From: DASUSH01 sp036375215
GTDB lineage: Bacteria; Actinomycetota; Thermoleophilia; Solirubrobacterales; 70-9
Direction: 5' to 3'
Assembly (NCBI GenBank): GCA_036375215.1
Contig: DASUSH010000097.1
Location: 21,045 to 85,044, forward strand
DNA length: 64,000 nucleotides
Under the pieces are notes generated by a model. It saw only the letters and a list, made by a program, of their open reading frames with translations, searched no databases and was not told the DNA's origin. Numbering within the stretch: position 1 is the stretch's first letter; every line of letters starts with the position of its first letter. The position numbers and the translations under genes were made by a program. Shown in pieces: positions 58,052-64,000 of this stretch.

Positions 58052-59128
58052 ATGTCGGGCAACGACCGCTCCCGTAAGGGCGGCAGCAAGCGGGCCCCGG
58101 ATGGCGGGGCGGGGAAGAAGAGGCCGGGTGAAGCCGACCCGCAGTATTCCGATCAAACCGCCTCGGACCTCGACCAGACGCTTTCCGATCTCGACCAGTC
58201 GACATCGGACGCGGACCAGAACGCCTCGGACGTCGACCAGGTGCAGTCGGATACCGATCAGCTCGCCTCCGACCGAGACCAGGCGGCGGCCGACCGCGAG
58301 CGCGCCGTCCGGACCTCGGAGGATGGGGGGGCGGGGCATGCATACGAGGAGTCGAGTGCCGATCGCCTGACGAGCACCCGCGCGCGAAACGCGGCCACGT
58401 TCGATCGAGCCGCGACGTCCGCCGCCCGGCACGAGAACGCGGGCCGCCGCGACGAGACCGCGCGCCTGCGGGACCTGAGCTCGGAGGCACGCGATAAAGC
58501 CGCCGAGGTGCGTGACCGCCAGGCCGAGGCCTACGAGAAGGCATTCGGCGCGAGGACGTCGGAGGCCGCGGTCCGCAAGGCGGCGGCGTCTGACCGCGCG
58601 CGCGCCGCGGCGGACCGCGCCGCCGCGGCTGCTGACCGCGCCCAGGCCGGGAAGGATCGGGAATGGGCACGCGCCGAGCTCGAGATGGCCCAGCTCGACG
58701 ATCTCACCGGCGTCTACCGACGCGAGCTCGGGATCGCCGTCATCCAGCGCGAGATCGACCGGGCGCGACGCTCGGACGGGCGGCTCGTCCTTGCCTTCAT
58801 CGACGTCGACGGGCTGAAGGCGGTCAACGATGGCGACGGACATGCCGCCGGCGACGCATTGCTGATCGCTGCGACGGCGTCGATCCAGGCCGAGCTGCGC
58901 TCCTACGACCCGGTGGTCCGGTTCGGCGGCGACGAGTTCGTCTGCGCCATCGGCGGGACCGACCTCGAATCCGCCGCGGAGCGCTTCGAAGCGATCGCGC
59001 GCAGGTTCGCCGAGACCGGGAAGGGCCGATCGATCACGGTCGGCCTGGCCGCACTCCGCCCGGAGGACTCCATCGAGGACCTGCTCGAGCGCGGCGACGA
59101 GGATCTGCTCGCGAGCAGAAGCGCCTGA
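58052..59128 (+). CDS. Diguanylate cyclase with SDxDQ-repeat N-terminus
   Basis: 358 residues. The first 30 are basic and Gly-rich. About 33-85 has a 7-residue repeat of the form S-D-x-D-Q-x-x, strongly acidic, followed by a long Ala/Arg-rich coiled coil (about 105-215). The GGDEF domain (about 220-355) is intact: FGGDEF at 291-296 and the inhibitory I-site R283-x-x-D286. It should make cyclic di-GMP from GTP with product feedback. No sensor domain or membrane helix is visible, so the repeat/coil likely drives dimerisation or partner binding. A copied fragment of its end follows at 59162. Confidence 0.9.
   Translation: MSGNDRSRKGGSKRAPDGGAGKKRPGEADPQYSDQTASDLDQTLSDLDQSTSDADQNASDVDQVQSDTDQLASDRDQAAADRERAVRTSEDGGAGHAYEESSADRLTSTRARNAATFDRAATSAARHENAGRRDETARLRDLSSEARDKAAEVRDRQAEAYEKAFGARTSEAAVRKAAASDRARAAADRAAAAADRAQAGKDREWARAELEMAQLDDLTGVYRRELGIAVIQREIDRARRSDGRLVLAFIDVDGLKAVNDGDGHAAGDALLIAATASIQAELRSYDPVVRFGGDEFVCAIGGTDLESAAERFEAIARRFAETGKGRSITVGLAALRPEDSIEDLLERGDEDLLASRSA
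59025..59075 (+). repeat. 51-bp direct repeat, copy 1 (inside the diguanylate cyclase gene)
   Basis: This 51-bp stretch encodes part of the GGDEF C-terminus (RSITVGLAALRPEDSI). It is exactly repeated at 59162-59212, downstream of the stop. Confidence 0.95.
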
Positions 59129-59161
59129 GTCCTGACGTCGCAGGAGAACGTCGAGCTGCAA

Positions 59162-59212
59162 GCCGATCGATCACGGTCGGCCTGGCCGCACTCCGCCCGG
59201 AGGACTCCATCG
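59162..59212 (+). repeat. 51-bp direct repeat, copy 2 (remnant)
   Basis: An exact copy of 59025-59075, 33 bp behind the diguanylate cyclase stop. The sequence that follows does not continue the gene, so this is a leftover of a partial duplication or deletion. It has no start and is not likely expressed. Confidence 0.9.
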
Positions 59213-59506
59213 CCTGCTCTTCGAGCAGCTCGATCCGGCGCCGTTCGACGCAATCTCCGCTGCCCGGAACGAAGATTTGCAGTGCCGAGATCTAGCCGCT
59301 GACGGGCGCATGGACACGTCGCCGGCGTCCCCTCTGTCACTCCTGCTTTGCATGGTAAGCAGGAGTCTGAAGTCGCGGACCAGCCGCCAACGGGCAGGTC
59401 GCGCTCCTCGTCTCGACGGGCTTGGTTGGGGAATCGCTGAGCCGTCACTCCCTCTCCTCGCAGGCATTTGCAGCCGTGTGGCCTAACCCGAATGGGCGAT
59501 GCTATC
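59213..59506. other. Non-coding stretch with a 10-bp hairpin
   Basis: No reading frame with coding character was found. ACTCCTGCTT (59339-59348) and AAGCAGGAGT (59357-59366) form a perfect 10-bp stem with an 8-base loop. It looks like a tRNA anticodon arm but lacks any other tRNA part. It may be a terminator or a structured RNA remnant. Confidence 0.5.
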
Positions 59507-59536
59507 CTGTATATAGTTTCTTGAAACCTATATCAG
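59507..59536. promoter_or_regulatory. AT-rich imperfect inverted repeat (candidate operator/promoter)
   Basis: CTG...TATAG-TTTC pairs with GAAAC-CTATA...CAG around TT, in the most AT-rich stretch of the window. It lies 127 bp before the collagen-like gene and could be a promoter or operator. No matching regulator is visible nearby. Confidence 0.45.
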
Positions 59537-59663
59537 GTCTTTGGCCGTGCCAGACGGTGTGGCTCCGTCGGCCTCCCAGCTGAAAGGCACGCTGATCTTC
59601 GAGCAGTCGAGCAGGAACTTCCGACGTGGCCCTGGCCGCGGCAGAGCCTCTGACGGATCCCTA

Positions 59664-60464
59664 ATGATCACGACACTCAAGAAAATTGCAGCCCTGACTC
59701 CACTGATCGGGATGCTTGTCAGCCCCGCCATCGCGGATGCCGCGCGATCGCATAATCCTCGAACGGACGGCGTCGTTCACGCGTGCGTCAAGAAGCACGG
59801 ACCCGATCAGGGGAAGGTGCGGGTCGTCGAGGAGCGTTCCCAGTGCCGAGGGGCCGAATACCGGATCAACCTCAAACGGAACGTGGCCCCGGATCCGGGC
59901 CCACAGGGTGCGCAAGGCGCGCAGGGCGAGCGGGGAATCCAGGGCATACAGGGACCGACCGGGCCGCAGGGCGAGCAGGGCCCGGCGGGACCCGCGGGCC
60001 CGCAGGGCGAGATTGGGCCACAAGGCCCGGCAGGATCGCAGGGGACACAGGGTGAGACCGGCCCGCAGGGCGAGACCGGCCAACAGGGTCCGCAGGGTGA
60101 GACCGGCCAACAGGGCGAGACCGGCCAACAGGGTCCGCAGGGCGAGACCGGCCCGCAGGGCCCGCAGGGTCCGGCTGGCCCCGCCAGTATTACGATGGTC
60201 ACTGGGAATCCCGCAACCGCCACCCAGCAGAACGCCGTGGCGACTTCAACGGCGACGTGTGGCGCAGGCCAGATCCTGGTCGGAGGCGGCGCTAACCTGA
60301 ATCAGTCCGCCGGTGCCGGCAACAACGACATTGCGAACTGGCGGTTGAAGGGGTCCTACCCAAGCTCCGCCACCACTTGGACAGCTCGGGCTCAGGTGGC
60401 CGCTGGGAGCGTGACCGCCGGCCAGACAGTAACGGCGTACGCCCTCTGTGCTCCGGCACCTTAG
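59664..60464 (+). CDS. Secreted collagen-like protein
   Basis: 266 residues from ATG 59664. Signal peptide (ITTLKKIAALTPLIGMLVSPAIADA), a region of about 45 residues with two Cys (HACVKK; SQCRGAEYRI), then about 85 residues of Gly-x-Y triplets (about 80-172; GPQGEQGPAGPAGPQGE-type), and a C-terminal beta-rich domain of about 90 residues ending ALCAPAP. Bacterial collagen-like proteins form surface triple helices. The triplet segment is made of near-identical DNA units and can slip. The TAG is followed in frame by 35 coding-like codons (60465-60572). Confidence 0.85.
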   Translation: MITTLKKIAALTPLIGMLVSPAIADAARSHNPRTDGVVHACVKKHGPDQGKVRVVEERSQCRGAEYRINLKRNVAPDPGPQGAQGAQGERGIQGIQGPTGPQGEQGPAGPAGPQGEIGPQGPAGSQGTQGETGPQGETGQQGPQGETGQQGETGQQGPQGETGPQGPQGPAGPASITMVTGNPATATQQNAVATSTATCGAGQILVGGGANLNQSAGAGNNDIANWRLKGSYPSSATTWTARAQVAAGSVTAGQTVTAYALCAPAP

Positions 60465-60572
60465 GTGACTGGGAACAGAGCGGCCAGCGACACCGTTTGG
60501 ACCGTGACCACCATAACGAACGGAACCGTCAACTACTCGATTCAGGCCTACGCGACTGGCGCCGCGAGTTGA
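60465..60572 (+). other. In-frame coding-like extension behind the collagen-like gene stop
   Basis: Starting with GTG 60465 right after the TAG and ending at TGA 60570-60572, 35 codons in the same frame read WTVTTITNGTVNYSIQAYA. This is similar in style to the preceding C-terminal domain (TWTARAQVAAGS). It may be the rest of a longer protein cut by the TAG, or a duplicate domain fragment. Confidence 0.4.
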
Positions 60573-60579
60573 TCACCAC

Positions 60580-61155
60580 GTGAACGAGTCACTCCGCATT
60601 CGGCTCTGCGGTTCCCCGGTCTTCTGGTTCACACTAGGTGCGATCATCGCGATCGCTGCTGCGCTCCTCGTTTACCTCCTCATCATCGAGGACGGCGAGG
60701 AAGCTGGGACCGCAGGCGGCCCGAACGCGAGTCTCGCGCCGGTCGAGGGATCGGAGGAGGATCTCGTCGCCCTGACCGAGGAGCTGGGCTATCCGATCTA
60801 TTGGGTTGGGGAGCAGCAGGGGACAAAAATCGAGATCATCACCTTCAGTGACGGGCAGGTCTACGTCCGCTATCTCGGGGAGGACGACCCGATTGGAGAT
60901 CCTCGGCCCGACTTCATGACCGTCGGCACCTACCCTGTCGACGATCCCTACGGAGAGCTCCTGGAGCTTTCTCAGCAGAGGGGGACCACGGAGGAGTACC
61001 TCGAGGAGGGCGGGATCGCGGTGCAGGCCGAGGATTCACCTAACAGCGCCTACCTCGCCTGGCCGGGCGGCGACGTGCAGATCGAGGTGTATAGCCCCCA
61101 GCCCGAGGAGGCCCTCCGCATCGCGACGGCCGGGGACGTGGTGCCGGCGGGCTGA
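60580..61155 (+). CDS. Single-pass membrane protein of unknown function
   Basis: 191 residues from GTG 60580. A short basic N-terminus is followed by a membrane helix (about 14-36), an acidic linker, and an extracellular domain of about 140 residues (LGYPIYWVGEQQGTKIEIITF, GQVYVRYLGEDD, SAYLAWPGGDVQIEVYSP). No family recognised. It lies 115 bp after the collagen-like gene; a joint role in the envelope is only a guess. Confidence 0.68.
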   Translation: MNESLRIRLCGSPVFWFTLGAIIAIAAALLVYLLIIEDGEEAGTAGGPNASLAPVEGSEEDLVALTEELGYPIYWVGEQQGTKIEIITFSDGQVYVRYLGEDDPIGDPRPDFMTVGTYPVDDPYGELLELSQQRGTTEEYLEEGGIAVQAEDSPNSAYLAWPGGDVQIEVYSPQPEEALRIATAGDVVPAG

Positions 61156-61195
61156 CGCGCTCGAGTGGTGGCGACACGCCTAAGGTGACCGCGCC

Positions 61196-61630
61196 CTACC
61201 TGTTTCTGTGGATGCGCGAAGACCACTTCGGCCCGGGAGTGAAGACCTCGATGCGGAGGCCATCCGGATCGAAAACGAAGAATGCGTAGTAGCCCGGGAT
61301 GTCGCTGTCCTGCTCCGGCGGGTGGTGGATCCGATCGCCGCGCCGTGAACACCGATGATGGGCCGCGTCCACCTCTTCCCTGGTGTCGACCTCGAACGCC
61401 AGGTGCTCGAGCCCGACGCCGTAGTAGCGAAAGGTCCCCCCGTCGGCGGGACGAAGCCCGAGCCATTCATCTCCGAAGCTCAGGTAGACGACCTCCTCGG
61501 TGCCCCGGTAGGTCGAATAGCGCTCTTCCTCCTTCAAGCCCAAGGGTCCCAAGAGGTCCATGTAGAAGGCGAGCGAACGATCGACGTCGCTGACGGCGAG
61601 GTCGACGTGCTGGATTCCGCGGCCGGGCAT
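61196..61630 (-). CDS. VOC-family (glyoxalase/dioxygenase-like) protein
   Basis: 144 residues with the vicinal-oxygen-chelate fold. The paired beta-alpha units start with GIQHVDLAVSDVDRSLAFY and VGLEHLAFEVDTREEV; the latter His and Glu (FFVFDPDGLRIEVF) are the usual metal ligands. Glyoxalase, dioxygenase or resistance functions are all possible. Stand-alone gene; upstream lies a repeat at 61688-61764. Confidence 0.85.
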   Translation of the reverse strand: MPGRGIQHVDLAVSDVDRSLAFYMDLLGPLGLKEEERYSTYRGTEEVVYLSFGDEWLGLRPADGGTFRYYGVGLEHLAFEVDTREEVDAAHHRCSRRGDRIHHPPEQDSDIPGYYAFFVFDPDGLRIEVFTPGPKWSSRIHRNR

Positions 61631-61687
61631 CCGGAGGTCCAGCCTCTCACGCCGAGCCGCCGCTATCCATGCAGGGGATCATCCCGT

Positions 61688-61764
61688 GCGCGAAAAGGAG
61701 AAGCGCAACCTCCAACGCCGCCCGCACGCGTAACTAAGCGGACCAGAGCGTGCAATTGGGCACC
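61688..61764 (+). repeat. Dispersed intergenic repeat, copy A
   Basis: 77 bp sharing a 19-bp identical start (GCGCGAAAAGGAGAAGCGC) and the end ATTGGGCACC with 62397-62491. It occupies the gap upstream of the VOC gene and reaches the first base of the DUF4333 stop (TAG read from 61766-61764). The reverse strand resembles a decayed membrane-helix coding stretch. Confidence 0.7.
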
Positions 61765-62264
61765 TAATCGAGGCTGAGCTTGCCATTGAGTTTCGTCTCG
61801 GTGGAGACCCCTGCCGAGGTCGTCTCGACGTTGAGCCGGTACTCGACCCGTTTCCCCTCGGAATCGAGCTCGGTCACCTCGGCCGAGCCATCGCCCTTGT
61901 TGAGGTCGATCTCGCAGTCGAACGACTCACCCGTATTGAGCGGCACGTCGTCGGGGCAGATCACGGACTTGACCTCGACCTTGCCCCCACCGAATTCGAC
62001 CTGCTCCGGCGCACCACCGCCGGGTGGGTAGATCGTCGCGGGCGCCCCGCCCAGCTCGATGCCGTCAACGGTCTGCTCGAGCTCCGCCTCGACCGACTGG
62101 GTGTCCAGGGTCGGCGGCTCCTCTGGGGCGGGAGCCGCCTCGGACGCGGTTCCCGTGTCGGCGGCCGTGTCGCTTTCGTCACTATCGTCGTTCCCGCCGC
62201 AGGCCGAGAGCGCGAGGGCTCCAGTAGCTGCGAGCAGGGAGAGCAACATCCAGACGGGCTTCAC
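61764..62264 (-). CDS. DUF4333-domain lipoprotein
   Basis: 166 residues from GTG 62264. Signal peptide with lipobox (LSLLAATGALALSAC), an acidic Asp/Glu/Ala linker, and a C-terminal DUF4333 domain (SVICPDDVPLNTGESFDCEI with the conserved Cys pair, then EVTELDSEGKRVEYRL). DUF4333 is a small beta domain common in actinobacterial lipoproteins and kinase tails; role unknown. Flanked on both sides by copies of the same intergenic repeat. Confidence 0.82.
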   Translation of the reverse strand: MKPVWMLLSLLAATGALALSACGGNDDSDESDTAADTGTASEAAPAPEEPPTLDTQSVEAELEQTVDGIELGGAPATIYPPGGGAPEQVEFGGGKVEVKSVICPDDVPLNTGESFDCEIDLNKGDGSAEVTELDSEGKRVEYRLNVETTSAGVSTETKLNGKLSLD

Positions 62265-62396
62265 GTCGGTGCCGATCCTCGCACGCGGGCCCGCGCCGGG
62301 CAAGTGCTCAAACCGCGACCACGCGAGTGAAGAGCCCCGGCTTCGACGTTCGTTGGAGGGCCCGCGACGGGGCCTCGATCCACTCGCGCCTCCTAG

Positions 62397-62491
62397 GCGC
62401 GAAAAGGAGAAGCGCGACCCCAAACGCCGCACCGCACGCGTGGCTGAAAGCGGACCAGAGAAAAGCGGACCAGAGGGCGCGATTGGGCACC
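62397..62491 (+). repeat. Dispersed intergenic repeat, copy B
   Basis: 95 bp matching copy A, with an extra internal duplication of about 15 bp (AAAGCGGACCAGAG twice). It lies upstream of the DUF4333 gene. On the reverse strand it has a 60-codon frame (62308-62490) with a membrane-helix-like stretch (FSHACGAAFGVALLLFA). Copy A has a stop in that frame, so a degraded gene is possible. Confidence 0.7.
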
Positions 62492-62560
62492 AGATCGAGG
62501 ACCAGTCGACGGCGAGAGAGGTGAGCGTGCGCCCCGAATCCAGGCGTCGGACTTCGCGAA

Positions 62561-62602
62561 TGGAGCTAGCCGGACTCGAACCGGCGACCTCCTGGGTGCG
62601 AT
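62561..62602 (-). other. 3' fragment of a tRNA-Ala gene (candidate attachment site)
   Basis: Read on the minus strand this 42-bp piece folds exactly as the 3' half of a tRNA. It has an anticodon loop ATCGCAC (U33, anticodon CGC), anticodon-stem strand CCAGG, variable loop AGGTC, T-arm GCCGG/TTCGAGT/CCGGC, acceptor strand TAGCTCC and discriminator A. U70 fits the alanine G3-U70 identity pair. The 5' half is absent: upstream bases do not pair with the anticodon stem. Such scars arise when an element integrates into a tRNA anticodon loop. No integrase is seen in the window. Confidence 0.75.
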
Positions 62603-62836
62603 GCGGGGATTCTTCGAGCGGGTGAAAACCGCGTTGCGGCTCTACAGAGCGGAATCCAGCTCACGGCGCCGCATACGTGCACTAGCTCGGATAGCCGCGG
62701 ATTACCGGGGATTACTCCCGATTCGGGCACCAGGAAGCGTTTGGTGCCCAATGATGCTTCTGCTTTGCGGTGGCCGGTTACATCCTTCTGGGCGGGGGTG
62801 CATGGGAAGCGGAACTCGCCCGTCTTCGGGCTGCGG
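62603..62836. other. Non-coding stretch between the tRNA scar and the SHOCT gene
   Basis: 234 bp with no frame that looks coding and no clear promoter. It includes short direct repeats (GATTACCGGGGATTAC at 62700-62715). It may be the remains of an element that integrated at the tRNA fragment. Confidence 0.4.
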
Positions 62837-63223
62837 CTACGCGAGCGCTTTCTGCTTGAGCGAGTCGAACTCCTCCTGGCTGATCGCGCCGCTGTCGAGT
62901 AGCTGTTTTGCCTTCTCGATCTCCTGGGCTGCGCCAGCGGACCCGGTGGTGTCCAGCACCTGCCGCGCCTGTGCCTGGAGGCGCTTGGTGTTGCGCTCTG
63001 CGAGCCCGTCGCCCTGGGTGACGAGGTAGATGAACACGCCGAGGAACGGCAGGATGATCGCGAGCACGCACCAGCCTGCCTTGGCGCCGCCGGAGAGGTC
63101 ATCTCGGCTGAAGACGTCGCCGAACACGGTGAAGAGGAGACGAAGCCAGATCACCAACCCGAAGAAGACGATCATCGTCCAGATGATGTTGAGGAGCGGG
63201 TAGTCGGCGTCGGCCAGAAGCAT
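62837..63223 (-). CDS. PLDc_N/SHOCT membrane protein
   Basis: 128 residues. Two membrane helices (about 12-33 and 50-68) of the PLDc_N type, a basic/helical linker (about 75-100), and a C-terminal SHOCT domain (EIEKAKQLLDSGAISQEEFDSLKQKAL), a short oligomerisation motif. Small proteins of this layout are common in actinobacteria and of unknown role, perhaps membrane stress. Start at ATG 63223. Confidence 0.85.
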   Translation of the reverse strand: MLLADADYPLLNIIWTMIVFFGLVIWLRLLFTVFGDVFSRDDLSGGAKAGWCVLAIILPFLGVFIYLVTQGDGLAERNTKRLQAQARQVLDTTGSAGAAQEIEKAKQLLDSGAISQEEFDSLKQKALA

Positions 63224-63401
63224 TCAGGTCCTTCCGTGGGGGGCGGCAGCTGCTCGAGAAGAGGAGGCTAGGGCTTCCGCGGCCAAGATACGTTGCGCCC
63301 AGAGCCTCCGGGTCGAGACGAGAGCCGGGATACCGCTTTTCGTCGACCGGCGAAATCGCGTGCGAGGTATCGCCCGAGCCCTCCGTGATACTCCGCCGGC
63401 G

Positions 63402-64000
63402 ATGGAGGCGCAGTCGGGCACGGGAACCTTGAAAGCTGGCGTTCTGCTGGCGATGGCGATGTTCGTGTTCGTCATCGACACGTCGCTGATGAACGTTTCG
63501 ATCTCCGCGGTGGTCCGGGACCTCGACACGACCGTGAGCGGGGTCCAGTCGGCGGTCGCCGTGGAGGCGCTTGTCTCGGCCGCCTTCATCCTGATCGGAA
63601 GCAAGCTCGGCGACCTGTTCGGCCGCAAGCGAGCCTATGTCGTGGGCCTCATCTTCTACGCCTCGGTGCCCTTGCGATGGTGTTCGCTCAGGGCCTGGCG
63701 GCGATCATCGTCTTATGGGCGATCATCAGTGGCCTTGGCGCCGCGCAGTATCTGCCCGCGATGCAGTCCTTGATCCACGGGAACTTCCTGCTGCTCGGAG
63801 TTGGCGTGCTCGCCATGATCCCGATCGTTCCCCGGGTCGATACGAGCTGGTACCTCGTCATTCCGCTGATGCTCTGCGGAGCTGGGCTGGGGCTCCTGGT
63901 CTCGCAGCTCAACAACTACGCTGGCGCCGATCTCCGAGGAGAGGGCCGGCGAGGCCGCCGGCGTCAATTCGTCGATCTCGTCGTTCGGCCTCTCGGTGGG
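63402..64000 (+). pseudogene. Decayed MFS drug-efflux-type transporter (runs off the window)
   Basis: The start (MEAQSGTGTLKAG, then FVFVIDTSLMNVSISAVV and GSKLGDLFGRKRAY) is a typical 14-TM MFS transporter. Near 63665 one base of a G-run is missing: the frame shifts to read ALAMVFAQGLAAIIV. At LPAMQSLIHGNF (about 63780) it jumps to LLLGVGVLAMIPIVPR, leaving out about 200 residues that homologues have. At 63920 a second shift returns to the first frame, reading LAPISEERAGEAAGV. Two frameshifts and a large in-gene deletion make it a pseudogene. Confidence 0.82.

Noticed and set aside
59339..59366. A possible tRNA from the anticodon-arm-like hairpin
   Set aside because: The stem and a TGC-like loop look like a tRNA-Ala arm, but there is no D-arm, T-arm or acceptor pairing around it. 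Kept only as a hairpin.
59900..60180. A CRISPR-like array, because of many short repeats
   Set aside because: The repeats are Gly-x-Y codons inside a reading frame, of 9 to 30 bp without unique spacers. No cas genes are present.

Overview
The window is 64 kb of very GC-rich bacterial chromosome that reads as an actinobacterium. The best guess is Thermoleophilia/Solirubrobacterales, inferred from overall gene style only. Supporting signs are PASTA-type Ser/Thr kinases, an FhaA-FhaB-PstP-RodA-PbpA-PknB block, DUF4446 and LytR_C proteins, and frequent GTG/TTG starts. The tail of gyrA at the left edge, a few kb from the fhaA-pknB block, matches the order found near the replication origin of other actinobacteria, so the window probably lies close to oriC. 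No transposase, integrase, CRISPR array, rRNA or intact tRNA was seen.

Layout. (1) 1-4.5 kb: gyrA end, an odd leader-like element with a very long Shine-Dalgarno, an SDR, and a leftward operon CARDB protein-DUF4446-pheA-HNH nuclease. (2) 4.6-16.1 kb: cell-wall growth and phospho-signalling block: membrane kinase, fhaA (apparently with an ATC start), fhaB, pstP, rodA, pbpA, pknB, ddl, then a convergent second kinase. (3) 16.2-21.4 kb: DsbA-like protein, a DJ-1/GlxA pair, a small collagen-like lipoprotein, and a tightly overlapped dedA-uppP-purM operon. (4) 21.5-34.4 kb: surface polysaccharide locus: nucleotide-sugar dehydratase, two LytR_C membrane proteins, O-antigen ligase/polymerase, flippase, three glycosyltransferases, initiating sugar-phosphate transferase, two acyltransferase-like proteins. 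(5) 34.4-45.9 kb: PGRP-type amidase, two tandem DUF3105 proteins, hydrolase, metF, bile-acid/sodium-type transporter, Abi-alpha protein, and two TetR-controlled neighbourhoods with visible operator candidates. (6) 46-55.4 kb: an RsbW/RsbV/RsbU-like partner-switching operon followed by a molybdopterin oxidoreductase, then a DHFR-like reductase, cyclase-family hydrolase, beta-propeller lipoprotein and secreted lipase-like hydrolase. (7) 55.7-64 kb: a looser, island-like region with secreted proteins, an alcohol dehydrogenase, a diguanylate cyclase with a duplicated tail, a collagen-like secreted protein, paired intergenic repeats, a 3' tRNA-Ala fragment resembling an attachment site, and a decayed MFS transporter running off the edge.

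How it works together. Regions 2 and 4 are functionally linked. PknB/PstP/FHA proteins sense and control peptidoglycan growth by RodA-PbpA, Ddl supplies D-Ala-D-Ala, UppP recycles the undecaprenyl carrier, and the polysaccharide locus builds a surface glycan on the same carrier. The most unusual points are a 40-bp palindromic element present twice (39/40 identical), once between convergent genes and once inside a glycosyltransferase reading frame; the super-Shine-Dalgarno element behind gyrA; two probable non-canonical start codons (fhaA, uppP); and the tRNA-derived scar.
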